Positions 24,163 through 32,321 of a stretch of DNA of 64,000 bases are shown piece after piece; within the stretch, counting starts at the first letter, position 1; each line of letters begins with the position of its first letter. A program made the position numbers and the translations under genes. The stretch covers positions 67,469-131,468 of the forward strand of contig JBMYLP010000004.1 of assembly GCA_049596455.1 (NCBI GenBank). Reading direction: 5' to 3'. Under the pieces are notes generated by a model, which ran no database searches, was not told the DNA's origin, and was given only the letters and a program-made list of their open reading frames with translations. This DNA is from UBA7446 sp049596455. GTDB lineage: Bacteria > Bacteroidota > Bacteroidia > Flavobacteriales > Flavobacteriaceae.

Positions 24163-25397
24163 CCAATCACTCCGGAGCCAATACATTCATTTTCCAAGTA
24201 CCATGCGGCAAATTGTCCTGCTGCAATAGCAGACTGTGGCGCATCAAAAACCAAAAAAACACCTTCTGGTACGGGATGTAAGGTAGCCGCTGCCAAAGGT
24301 TGGCGGTAACGAATACGCGCTTGTACTCGCGTGGGCTGCTCAGTTGCCAAATCGGGGCGTATCCAATGAACATCTTCTTGCGCAATCCAAAGCGCACGGC
24401 GGTATAGCCCTTGATGATTTTTTCCCTCACCTACATAGATTGTATTTGTTTCCACATCGGTAGCCAACACAAAAAGTGGCTCAACCGTACCCCCAATCGC
24501 CAAGCCTTTTCGTTGCCCTATCGTAAAAAAATGTGCGCCGTTATGCGTTCCAACTTTGTTACCATCGGTTGGGGAATAGGTGTATTTTTTAGCCAATCCT
24601 TCAGGAGAAGTCTCGCGAGATTCGGCGTACATCGGGTGCGAATTGGGAACTTGAATGATATCTCCTTTTTTGACCGCAAGTTTTTGTTGTAAAAAGTCGG
24701 GAAGGCTTACTTTTCCAATAAAACACAACCCCTGTGAATCTCGTTTTTCAGCGGTAATGAGCCCTTGCTCAGCGGCAATTTTACGCACCTCGCTTTTTTG
24801 TAATCCTCCAATAGGAAACAAGGTTTTTGCCAATTGCGCCTGATTAAGTTGACACAAAAAATAGGATTGGTCTTTGTTGACATCGGCTCCAGCAAGTAAT
24901 CTGTAAGTGGGTGCTTCGGCAGGCTCAGCATCCACGGCAGGCTCAGTGTTCGCATTAGTACTTTTTAATGACTGGGTTGCTGAGCCTGTCGAAGCAACCA
25001 TTCCCTTTTGACAATAGTGCCCCGTTGCAACAAAATCAGCACCCAACGAAATAGCAATATCTAAAAACACGTCGAATTTGATTTCACGATTGCACAACAC
25101 ATCTGGATTTGGAGTGCGCCCACGTTGATATTCAGCAAACATATAATCTACAATGCGCGCTTTATACTGCTCACTCAAATCCACTGTTTGAAAAGGAATT
25201 CCCAGTTTGTCGGCTACAAGCATCGCATCATTACTATCTTCTAACCATGGACATTCATCGGAGAGTGTAACGGAGTCGTCATGCCAGTTTTTCATAAACA
25301 AGCCAATAACCTCATAGCCCTGCTGCAACAACAAATAAGCCGCAACGCTAGAGTCTACGCCTCCCGAAAGTCCAACAATGACACGTTTTCCTTGCAT
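24159..25397 (-). CDS. mnmA: tRNA-specific 2-thiouridylase, with an in-frame repeat insertion
   Basis: Thiolates U34 of tRNAs for Lys, Glu and Gln. About 412 residues, longer than usual. PP-loop VGLSGGVDSSVA (residues 8-19), catalytic Cys in DVLCNREIKF (Cys102) and the second Cys in GLCFIGKV. Between VATGHYCQKG (about 124-132) and TYRLLAG (164-170) lies an extra segment, residues 134-162, rich in Ala/Thr/Glu/Pro, encoded by an 83-bp palindromic repeat (24913-24995). The flanks resume normal family sequence, so the enzyme is probably functional. ATG 25397 is four bases after a -7 box. Confidence 0.95.
   Translation of the reverse strand: MQGKRVIVGLSGGVDSSVAAYLLLQQGYEVIGLFMKNWHDDSVTLSDECPWLEDSNDAMLVADKLGIPFQTVDLSEQYKARIVDYMFAEYQRGRTPNPDVLCNREIKFDVFLDIAISLGADFVATGHYCQKGMVASTGSATQSLKSTNANTEPAVDAEPAEAPTYRLLAGADVNKDQSYFLCQLNQAQLAKTLFPIGGLQKSEVRKIAAEQGLITAEKRDSQGLCFIGKVSLPDFLQQKLAVKKGDIIQVPNSHPMYAESRETSPEGLAKKYTYSPTDGNKVGTHNGAHFFTIGQRKGLAIGGTVEPLFVLATDVETNTIYVGEGKNHQGLYRRALWIAQEDVHWIRPDLATEQPTRVQARIRYRQPLAAATLHPVPEGVFLVFDAPQSAIAAGQFAAWYLENECIGSGVIG
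24913..24995. repeat. palindromic dispersed repeat inserted within mnmA
   Basis: An 83-bp element with 18-bp terminal inverted repeats that differ at one base: left arm GCTTCGGCAGGCTCAGCA (24913-24930), right arm TGCTGAGCCTGTCGAAGC (24978-24995). A second internal copy of GGCAGGCTCAG follows the left arm. The core CTGAGC-N3/4-TCGAAG resembles palindromic repeats often seen between genes in Flavobacteriia and the array at 49113-49216. It carries no open frame for a transposase, so it would be a MITE- or REP-like element. The reading frame of mnmA passes through it without a stop. Confidence 0.8.
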
Positions 25398-25401
25398 GGC
25401 A

Positions 25402-25434
25402 CAAAGGTAAGTATGTTGATACCGCCCCACCAAA
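25402..25434 (-). promoter_or_regulatory. promoter of mnmA
   Basis: Minus-strand TTTG (25434-25431), 21-bp spacer, TACCTTTG (25409-25402). The -7 box ends 4 nt before the ATG, predicting a leaderless or near-leaderless mRNA. Confidence 0.55.
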
Positions 25435-25456
25435 CGTGTGGGAATTAACGATTAAT

Positions 25457-27256
25457 TTACTTGCGAAGTTTTTTCTGACGTTCAGCCTCTTCCATCATTT
25501 CAGCCATTTTACGCTGAAAGCGGTTTTGCTTTTTCGGCTTCTTTTTGTTTTCCTCAATTTGGGCATGGATTTTATCTTGATCAATAATCACGTTTTTAAC
25601 CACCACCATAATAGCAATCATCAACAGGTTAGAAACCACGTAGTACAAGCTAAATCCACTTGCATAATTATTAAAGAAAAACAACATCATAACAGGCATC
25701 AAGTACATGATAAATTTCATGTTGGGCATCCCTGGCTGTGCCGGCTGCATTTGCTGTCCTGTGGTCATTCGGGTATAGAAAAATATCGCTACCGAAGCCA
25801 ATAATGGGAATAAACTGATATGGTCACCGTAGAACGGAATGCTAAACGGCAGTTCCGCAATAACATCGTAAGAGGATAGGTCATCTGCCCATAAAAACGA
25901 TTTTCCACGTAACTCATACGCAATAGGGAAAAAGTAAAATAACGCAAAGAATACAGGCATTTGCAACAGCATAGGAATACAGCCCGCAAGCGGACTTGCT
26001 CCGGCTTTGGTGTAGAGCTTCATGGTTTCCTGCTGACGCTTGGTTGCATCTTTTTTATACTTTTCATTTATCGCAGTAATTTCCGGTCTAAGCACACGCA
26101 TTTTTGCTTGCGACACATAGGACTTATACAACACCGGCGACAACACCAAACGCACAATTATAGTAAGCAAAATAATGGCAATACCATGAGGCACTAAACC
26201 TGTAAGAAATCCAAAAAGTGGATAAAAAACCGATCGGTTTATCCAACCAATAATTCCCCATCCAAACGAAATACTCTCAAATAAATTCTCATCGTAATTT
26301 TTGAGCATGGTATAATCTGTTGGCCCCATATACCAATCAAAATTGGCTTCAAAACGATTACGTTGATACGCAAGTGTGGTTTCGGTAGCAAATCCTTTAA
26401 GGTATGCAGAGGCTTCGACCTCCTCATCAGTCATGTCTGCTGACGTTAGTGTCACCTGCTCAAAAGGGTCCTCTGGAATAAGAATGCTGCTGAAAAAGTG
26501 TTGGCGGTACGATATCCACTCTACATTTTTCTCTTTGTCGTCATCGTCGCCTGATGCCGAAAGCGTGCTATACTTATCGTTTTCGTGACGGTATGCCAAC
26601 TGCGTATATCGGTTTTCGTACTGAGCGCTTTTCGCATGACGAAACCCGTCCATGCTCCAAGAAAATGCAGCCGGAATTGACGTATCCAATGCATTTTCAA
26701 TGCCTTCGGCAACCACCTCAAAACCAAAGCGATATCCCTCTTTTGGAAGTGTATACACAAATTCGATGTAGCCGTTTCCATCAACAGCAGCACGAAGGCG
26801 TAATTCTTCGCCCTTTTCATCTTTGGTAACCGTTGGTGAAAACATCAAAAATTTGGTTTGTAACAATTGCCCTGTGGCAGTGGTGAAAGCAATGTTTAGG
26901 GCGTTGTTATCTTTATCAATAAGGTACAATGGAGTGCCTTGGTAATTCACTTCTCCGTTCAACAGCACTTGCTCCATTACACCTCCTTTGGTAGAAATGC
27001 CGAGAGTAAGTGCACTATTTTGTAGGGTAATCGTTTCTTTAGCAATTGATGTTGTAGAAACTACTTCTGTGGGAGTAGCTACAACCTGTTCAGGAGCTTG
27101 GGGTTTAGTTTCCGCAACTGCTTCCGTGGTTTGCTCTTGTTGGGTGTTGGCTTGTGCTATGTCCTCAGCAGACTGGGTGTACATCATCCATGTGAAAATG
27201 ACAAAGATGAGCACCATACCAATAATTTGTAACGGGTCTATCCGACGTTCTTCCAT
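25457..27256 (-). CDS. yidC: membrane protein insertase YidC
   Basis: Inserts inner-membrane proteins alone or with SecYEG. 599 residues. An N-terminal anchor helix (about residues 10-25, IIGMVLIFVIFTWMMY) is followed by a long periplasmic beta-supersandwich domain (about 60-345). The conserved five-helix core starts near residue 350 and holds the hydrophilic-groove Arg in IIVRLVLSPVLYKS. The tail is Lys/Arg-rich (NRFQRKMAEMMEEAERQKK), suited to ribosome contact. It sits 3 bp after pyrG in one operon. The length is typical of Bacteroidota. Confidence 0.96.
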   Translation of the reverse strand: MEERRIDPLQIIGMVLIFVIFTWMMYTQSAEDIAQANTQQEQTTEAVAETKPQAPEQVVATPTEVVSTTSIAKETITLQNSALTLGISTKGGVMEQVLLNGEVNYQGTPLYLIDKDNNALNIAFTTATGQLLQTKFLMFSPTVTKDEKGEELRLRAAVDGNGYIEFVYTLPKEGYRFGFEVVAEGIENALDTSIPAAFSWSMDGFRHAKSAQYENRYTQLAYRHENDKYSTLSASGDDDDKEKNVEWISYRQHFFSSILIPEDPFEQVTLTSADMTDEEVEASAYLKGFATETTLAYQRNRFEANFDWYMGPTDYTMLKNYDENLFESISFGWGIIGWINRSVFYPLFGFLTGLVPHGIAIILLTIIVRLVLSPVLYKSYVSQAKMRVLRPEITAINEKYKKDATKRQQETMKLYTKAGASPLAGCIPMLLQMPVFFALFYFFPIAYELRGKSFLWADDLSSYDVIAELPFSIPFYGDHISLFPLLASVAIFFYTRMTTGQQMQPAQPGMPNMKFIMYLMPVMMLFFFNNYASGFSLYYVVSNLLMIAIMVVVKNVIIDQDKIHAQIEENKKKPKKQNRFQRKMAEMMEEAERQKKLRK

Positions 27257-27259
27257 TCG

Positions 27260-28879
27260 TTATTTATTTGTTTTTGCATATTGACTACACGCCTGCACAA
27301 AGGCTGAAAAAAGTGGGTGCGGCGCCAAAACAGTACTCTTATATTCGGGGTGATATTGTACACCTACAAACCACGGGTGTGCGTCAATTTCAACAATTTC
27401 TGCAAGTCCAGTTTCTGGATTTATCCCTGTTGCTTTTAAGCCATGAGATGATAATTGGTCTAAGTAAGCATTATTGAGTTCGTAGCGATGGCGGTGCCGC
27501 TCACTAATCGCGTCTTTTTGATAAATTTCATGCACACGGCTATTAGGCGTGAGCTTACAATCCCAAGTTCCAAGACGCATCGTACCCCCCTTATTTTCCA
27601 CCTCTTTTTGCTCGTCCATAAGACTAATCACAGGGTGAGAAGTATCTTCCGAAATCTCTGTGGAATTGGCATCTTTCAACCCAATTACATTACGCGCAAA
27701 TTCGATTACAGCCATTTGCATACCCAAACAAATTCCAAAAAATGGAATATTGTTTTCGCGCACATATTGTATGGCAGTTATCTTTCCTTCGATCCCTCTA
27801 GAGCCAAAGCCAGGCGCAACGAGTAATCCATGAAGTCCCTTGAGTTTTGCTGTACAGTTTTGAGGTGTTAAGTGTTCCGAGTGTATCGAAACCACATCTA
27901 CTTTTACTTCGTTAGCAGCACCCGCATGAATAAAAGCCTCCAAAATAGATTTATACGAATCTTGCAACTCAACATATTTTCCAACAAGCCCAACACGAAT
28001 GTGATGTTTTGGATTTTTATATCTAGACAAAAATGCTTTCCATTTCGTAAGGTCTGGTTCCAAATTATCGGGAAGCGATAACAAATCTAAAACAACACGA
28101 TCTAAGCCCTCTTCAAGCATCAAAAGTGGTACGTCATAAATGGTATCTGCATCAATCGATTGAATAACCGCTTCACGTTTAACATTGCAGAATAGTGCTA
28201 GTTTATTACGTATATCATCTGAAAGTTCGTGCTCTGTGCGGCACACCAAAACATCGGCGTTAATTCCACTTTCCATTAATGTTTTGACAGAGTGTTGAGT
28301 GGGTTTTGTTTTTAGTTCTGCTGCTGCAGACAGGTACGGAACAAGAGTAAGATGTATTACAATACAGTTATCACGCCCCAATTCCCAACGCAACTGACGT
28401 ACTGCTTCAATGTAAGGTAACGACTCAATATCCCCGACCGTTCCACCAATTTCAGTAACCACCACATCATAATCTCCAGTGGAACCTAGCAATTGCATGC
28501 GTTCCTTGATTTCGTTGGTAATGTGCGGAATGACTTGAACGGTTTTACCTAAGAACTCACCTCGGCGTTCCTTTTCAATCACGCTTTGATAAATACGACC
28601 CGTAGTCACATTATTGGCTTGCGAAGTACGCACGTTTAAAAAGCGCTCATAGTGCCCAAGATCGAGATCAGTTTCTGCGCCATCATCTGTAACAAAACAC
28701 TCGCCATGCTCATACGGATTTAGCGTTCCAGGGTCAACGTTGATGTAAGGGTCAAATTTTTGAATTGTGGTTTTTAGTCCGCGTGCCTGTAATAAATTTG
28801 CTAATGATGCTGAGATAATGCCTTTGCCAAGAGAAGAAGTAACTCCTCCAGTAACAAAAATGTATTTGGTTTTAGGCAT
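27260..28879 (-). CDS. pyrG: CTP synthase
   Basis: Glutamine-dependent amination of UTP to CTP. 539 residues: N-terminal amidoligase domain (FVTGGVTSSLGKGIISASL P-loop, residues 7-25; DPYINVDPGTLNPYEHGE) and C-terminal class-I glutamine amidotransferase (PFFGICLGMQ with catalytic Cys near 380, HPEYKS with catalytic His). First gene of the pyrG-yidC unit, with a -7 box about 22 nt upstream. Confidence 0.98.
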   Translation of the reverse strand: MPKTKYIFVTGGVTSSLGKGIISASLANLLQARGLKTTIQKFDPYINVDPGTLNPYEHGECFVTDDGAETDLDLGHYERFLNVRTSQANNVTTGRIYQSVIEKERRGEFLGKTVQVIPHITNEIKERMQLLGSTGDYDVVVTEIGGTVGDIESLPYIEAVRQLRWELGRDNCIVIHLTLVPYLSAAAELKTKPTQHSVKTLMESGINADVLVCRTEHELSDDIRNKLALFCNVKREAVIQSIDADTIYDVPLLMLEEGLDRVVLDLLSLPDNLEPDLTKWKAFLSRYKNPKHHIRVGLVGKYVELQDSYKSILEAFIHAGAANEVKVDVVSIHSEHLTPQNCTAKLKGLHGLLVAPGFGSRGIEGKITAIQYVRENNIPFFGICLGMQMAVIEFARNVIGLKDANSTEISEDTSHPVISLMDEQKEVENKGGTMRLGTWDCKLTPNSRVHEIYQKDAISERHRHRYELNNAYLDQLSSHGLKATGINPETGLAEIVEIDAHPWFVGVQYHPEYKSTVLAPHPLFSAFVQACSQYAKTNK

Positions 28880-28900
28880 AACTTGATTGCATTAAAGGTG

Positions 28901-28908
28901 CAAAAATA
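28901..28908 (-). promoter_or_regulatory. -7 box of pyrG
   Basis: Minus-strand TATTTTTG (28908-28901) is a perfect TAnnTTTG, 21 nt before the ATG. It lies in the 40-bp gap after the LysM gene, whose stop is at 28920. No -33 TTTG at the right distance was found. Confidence 0.4.
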
Positions 28909-28919
28909 CAAAGAATAAA

Positions 28920-30710
28920 CTACCTATCCTCTAACGAATCTAAGACGATGTTAGCGGGTTTTACTTCGATCATTTCAAAACCCTGATGCTGAATGGTGTA
29001 TGTGGCATTATTTTCATAACCGCCAGTTGGCGTGAATTTGTATTCAAATCGGTGCTGAAGTTGCTCGCCTAAACCTAAAGAAACACCTTCTGGAAGGGTG
29101 CGTTTTATGGCTATACGCAAGGCCACATCAATCATCACATCAAAACCTTTTACAGCAGTACGATTAGGGATTTTTCCAAACCTTTTTTTGTAGTTTTCAT
29201 CAAACTTTATACGAATGCTATCTCGCTTTTCATGAAAATAGCTTGGATACGTAAAACGTAAATTTCCCAAATGTGCTTGAGAAACATTGGAGTCGTCATA
29301 AGTTGCTGAGCGGTAATGTGTAAACAGTTGCACTTGCCTATCGTCTCTTTGTTGGGCATTAAGCATGGAGGTCATCCCTGTAACAAGATTTAAATCTTCG
29401 GTTTCTAAAAACACCCAATTTGGTCGGGTGGGTGTTAGGAGAGAGTCCACAATGTCTGGTTTAACATAGCCAAATTTCTCATCTGGTCGAATAATTTCTG
29501 CTAACGGAAACTGCTCTTTTAGTTTAAACTCCGTTTTTCTATTCTTATCATCTGAAATAATCAAAATACATGGATTATCAGTGTTGGCATACAACGAATC
29601 AATGTAAGTTGATAGCCTTTTACTTAAAGTTCTCCTACTTGGTATCGTATTAAACGTAGCTTGGGAAGGTTTAATATCGCGTGTTGTCAGTGGTGATACA
29701 ACGGGGACATTAAAAAAAGCCATCGCTTGTGCCACACGACTCACATTGCCTGGTGTAAAAGGCCCAATTACCGCATCAAATTGAGAAAAATTATTTTGAT
29801 TAAGGATCTGCTCAACAATGTAGCGTTGATTCTCAGTATCAAAAACCGTAAGCTCAACACTCAACCCCGCTTTGTTAAGACTGTCTGCAGCGTGAAGCAT
29901 ACCCGCATAAAAATCTAGCGCAACCGTAGTAAGATTACGTTCCGATAATGTTTTCTTGGTTTGCATTACAGAATCCAATTCAATACGTGAAAGACGAAAT
30001 GGCGCCATAAGTGCAATGCGCACTACAGGAGTTACAAAAGTACTGTCCCAAAAACTTGGTTTTGCTCCAAATTGAAGCTTTTGTTGCACCAATGTATCCG
30101 CTTGTATTTTAGGGATTTTAAGCACCATTCCCTGCTGCAAGTTAATTTCAAGAAGCTCTGGGTTCAGAGTTTCTAATTGTGCTCTGGTCAATCCTAGTTT
30201 TTGCTCTAATCGATAATAGCCTTCTCTGGGCTGCACAGTGTAATAGCTAAATTGAGCCGCTTTTTCTTCGGCAGTTTTATGAGGGACATACAGCACAGCA
30301 CCAATAGAAAGTGTATCACCCAATTGCGGATTTAGCACGCGAAGCGAATCAATCGGAATGCCGTAGGTGTATGCAATACGCCAAAGCGTTTCTTTGGGTT
30401 TCACAACGTGTTGTCCCAATTTGGGTTCAGTCTTAATTTGAACTACTTTTTTATAACGTGGGATTTGAAGTTTATCACGCTTGCGAATTCCTTTTTTAGC
30501 AAACGGATTGTGCGCAATAATTTGCTCGGTAGTAACATCGTACCTGTTTGCAATTGCCTCAAGGGTTTCTTTCTTTTTTACTTTATGTACAATAAAATGC
30601 GATACCTCTGCCTGCTGAGCTACGCCAACAAAACAAAAGAGTGCAAACACAAAAACGATAAAACGTTTACTCCCACTCAATAGTTGCGGGAGGTTTAGAA
30701 CTGATGTCAT
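28920..30710 (-). CDS. exported LysM protein with periplasmic-binding-like domain
   Basis: About 596 residues. N-terminal export signal with hydrophobic core FIVFVFALFCFVGV (about 18-31). Three LysM modules follow at residues about 39-85, 100-144 and 156-201 (for example HFIVHKVKKKETLEAIANRY), which bind peptidoglycan glycan strands. The C-terminal part (about 225-580) resembles a type-1 periplasmic-binding fold (VRIALMAPF, DAVIGPFTPGNVSRVAQAM). The combination recalls LpoA-like regulators of wall synthesis, but no such role is shown. Start ambiguous: ATG 30710 overlaps guaA by 44 bp, while an in-frame TTG at 30680 overlaps by 14 bp. Confidence 0.82.
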   Translation of the reverse strand: MTSVLNLPQLLSGSKRFIVFVFALFCFVGVAQQAEVSHFIVHKVKKKETLEAIANRYDVTTEQIIAHNPFAKKGIRKRDKLQIPRYKKVVQIKTEPKLGQHVVKPKETLWRIAYTYGIPIDSLRVLNPQLGDTLSIGAVLYVPHKTAEEKAAQFSYYTVQPREGYYRLEQKLGLTRAQLETLNPELLEINLQQGMVLKIPKIQADTLVQQKLQFGAKPSFWDSTFVTPVVRIALMAPFRLSRIELDSVMQTKKTLSERNLTTVALDFYAGMLHAADSLNKAGLSVELTVFDTENQRYIVEQILNQNNFSQFDAVIGPFTPGNVSRVAQAMAFFNVPVVSPLTTRDIKPSQATFNTIPSRRTLSKRLSTYIDSLYANTDNPCILIISDDKNRKTEFKLKEQFPLAEIIRPDEKFGYVKPDIVDSLLTPTRPNWVFLETEDLNLVTGMTSMLNAQQRDDRQVQLFTHYRSATYDDSNVSQAHLGNLRFTYPSYFHEKRDSIRIKFDENYKKRFGKIPNRTAVKGFDVMIDVALRIAIKRTLPEGVSLGLGEQLQHRFEYKFTPTGGYENNATYTIQHQGFEMIEVKPANIVLDSLEDR

Positions 30711-32193
30711 AGACCACACGGTTAATTCCTGGAACACGATTAATGATTTGGTTTGAAATTTCTTGTAAAAATTCATAGGGCAAATGTACCCAATCTGCCG
30801 TCATTCCGTCTGTTGATGTTACTGCACGAAGCGCAACACACTTCTCATAAGTGCGTTCATCGCCCATAACCCCAACTGATTGCACCGGCAATAGCATTAC
30901 GCCAGCTTGCCACACATCGTCATACAGGCCATGATCGCGTAATCCTTGTATAAAAATGGCATCCGCCTCTTGAAGCATTGCCACTTTTTCTTTTGTGATA
31001 TCGCCCAAAATACGAATAGCAAGACCTGGTCCTGGGAAGGGATGACGGCCTAAAATCCCAGCAGACATGTTTAGGCTTGCGCCTACCCTGCGCACCTCAT
31101 CTTTGAACAGCATATTTAGAGGTTCTACCACTTTTAATTTCATAAAATCGGGAAGTCCACCCACATTATGATGTGACTTAATCGTTGCCGAAGGACCATT
31201 CACCGAAACCGATTCAATTACATCGGGGTAAATCGTTCCTTGTGCAAGCCATTTGGCGCCTTCTACTTTGTGTGCTTCCTCATCAAACACTTCTACAAAA
31301 ACCCGACCAATAATTTTGCGCTTTGTTTCGGGATCACTTACCCCCGTCAATTCACTCAAAAATTGCTCGGTAGCATCTACGCCCTTTACATTAAGTCCCA
31401 TGTGCTCGTATTGCGCAAGTACATCGGAATATTCATTTTTGCGCAACAGTCCATTATTCACAAAAATGCAGTGCAAGTTTGGACCAATAGCTTTATGCAA
31501 TAAAATGGCAGCTACAGAAGAATCAACACCGCCGCTAAGTCCTAAAATCACTTTGTCGTTGCCCAACTGCGCTTTAAGTCGTGCAACGGTAGTATCCACA
31601 AAAGCATCCGATGTCCAATCAGGGGTAATTCCTGCGATATCTACTAAAAAGTTTTGTAGCAACTGTTTCCCATCAGTGGAATGATATACTTCGGGGTGAA
31701 ACTGAATGCCATAAGTCATGCTATCATCCATCACATAAGCAGCATTGGCAACGTCTTTAGTTGATGCCAATTGTGTTGCATTTTCTGGCAATTTTTTAAT
31801 GGTATCGCTATGACTCATCCACACTTGCGATTGCAGTGGAATATCTTTTAAAAACGGATGCTTTTCGACTTTTGCCAAGCGTGCGCGTCCATATTCTCTA
31901 GTATTGGAAGGGGCAACTTCACCCCCATTAAAATGCGCTAAATACTGTGCACCATAGCAAACCCCAAGCAAGGGCACTTTGTTCCGAATGGCACTTAAAT
32001 CTGGGTGTGGGGCGTCGTTGGAGCGTACCGAAAACGGAGACCCCGAAAGGATAACTGCCTTAAAGGTTGAAACATCATCTGGAATATTGTGAAAAGGGTG
32101 TATTTCACAAAAAATGGAGAGCTCTCGAACACGGCGCGCAATGAGTTGTGTGTATTGCGAACCAAAATCAAGAATAAGTACTTTGTTATGCAT
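30667..32193 (-). CDS. guaA: GMP synthase (glutamine-hydrolysing)
   Basis: XMP plus glutamine and ATP to GMP. 508 residues: class-I amidotransferase (VLILDFGSQYTQLIARRVRE at 5-24, catalytic Cys in LLGVCYGAQ, His/Glu in GIQFHPEVYHS), ATP-pyrophosphatase domain (ILGLSGGVDSSVA near residue 220), and the C-terminal dimerisation domain ending IEWE. ATG 32193 is chosen; two codons upstream is an in-frame TTG that belongs to the -7 box. It is co-directional with the LysM gene that overlaps its 3' end. Confidence 0.98.
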   Translation of the reverse strand: MHNKVLILDFGSQYTQLIARRVRELSIFCEIHPFHNIPDDVSTFKAVILSGSPFSVRSNDAPHPDLSAIRNKVPLLGVCYGAQYLAHFNGGEVAPSNTREYGRARLAKVEKHPFLKDIPLQSQVWMSHSDTIKKLPENATQLASTKDVANAAYVMDDSMTYGIQFHPEVYHSTDGKQLLQNFLVDIAGITPDWTSDAFVDTTVARLKAQLGNDKVILGLSGGVDSSVAAILLHKAIGPNLHCIFVNNGLLRKNEYSDVLAQYEHMGLNVKGVDATEQFLSELTGVSDPETKRKIIGRVFVEVFDEEAHKVEGAKWLAQGTIYPDVIESVSVNGPSATIKSHHNVGGLPDFMKLKVVEPLNMLFKDEVRRVGASLNMSAGILGRHPFPGPGLAIRILGDITKEKVAMLQEADAIFIQGLRDHGLYDDVWQAGVMLLPVQSVGVMGDERTYEKCVALRAVTSTDGMTADWVHLPYEFLQEISNQIINRVPGINRVVYDISSKPPATIEWE

Positions 32194-32196
32194 ATG

Positions 32197-32204
32197 CAAA
32201 AATA
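32197..32204 (-). promoter_or_regulatory. -7 box of guaA
   Basis: Minus-strand TATTTTTG, a perfect TAnnTTTG, ends 3 nt before the guaA ATG, so transcription would begin at the start codon. No -33 element recognised. Confidence 0.55.
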
Positions 32205-32242
32205 CAATTAAACTTTATTGGTGATTATTGCTTTAGCATTAG

Positions 32243-32267
32243 TTTTTAACAGTAAATATGTTAAAAA
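32243..32267. terminator. AT-rich perfect hairpin between bshC and guaA
   Basis: TTTTTAACA and TGTTAAAAA form a perfect 9-bp inverted repeat around a 7-base loop. It lies 55 bp past the bshC stop and 39 bp before the guaA -7 box, so it may end bshC transcription. The stem is AT-only apart from one pair, and no long T tract follows, so it could equally be a regulatory palindrome for guaA. Confidence 0.4.
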
Positions 32268-32321
32268 TTGTAGCGCGAATCCATTTTTTTAAACCGTTAA
32301 AACTACTGTGAAATAACAGCT

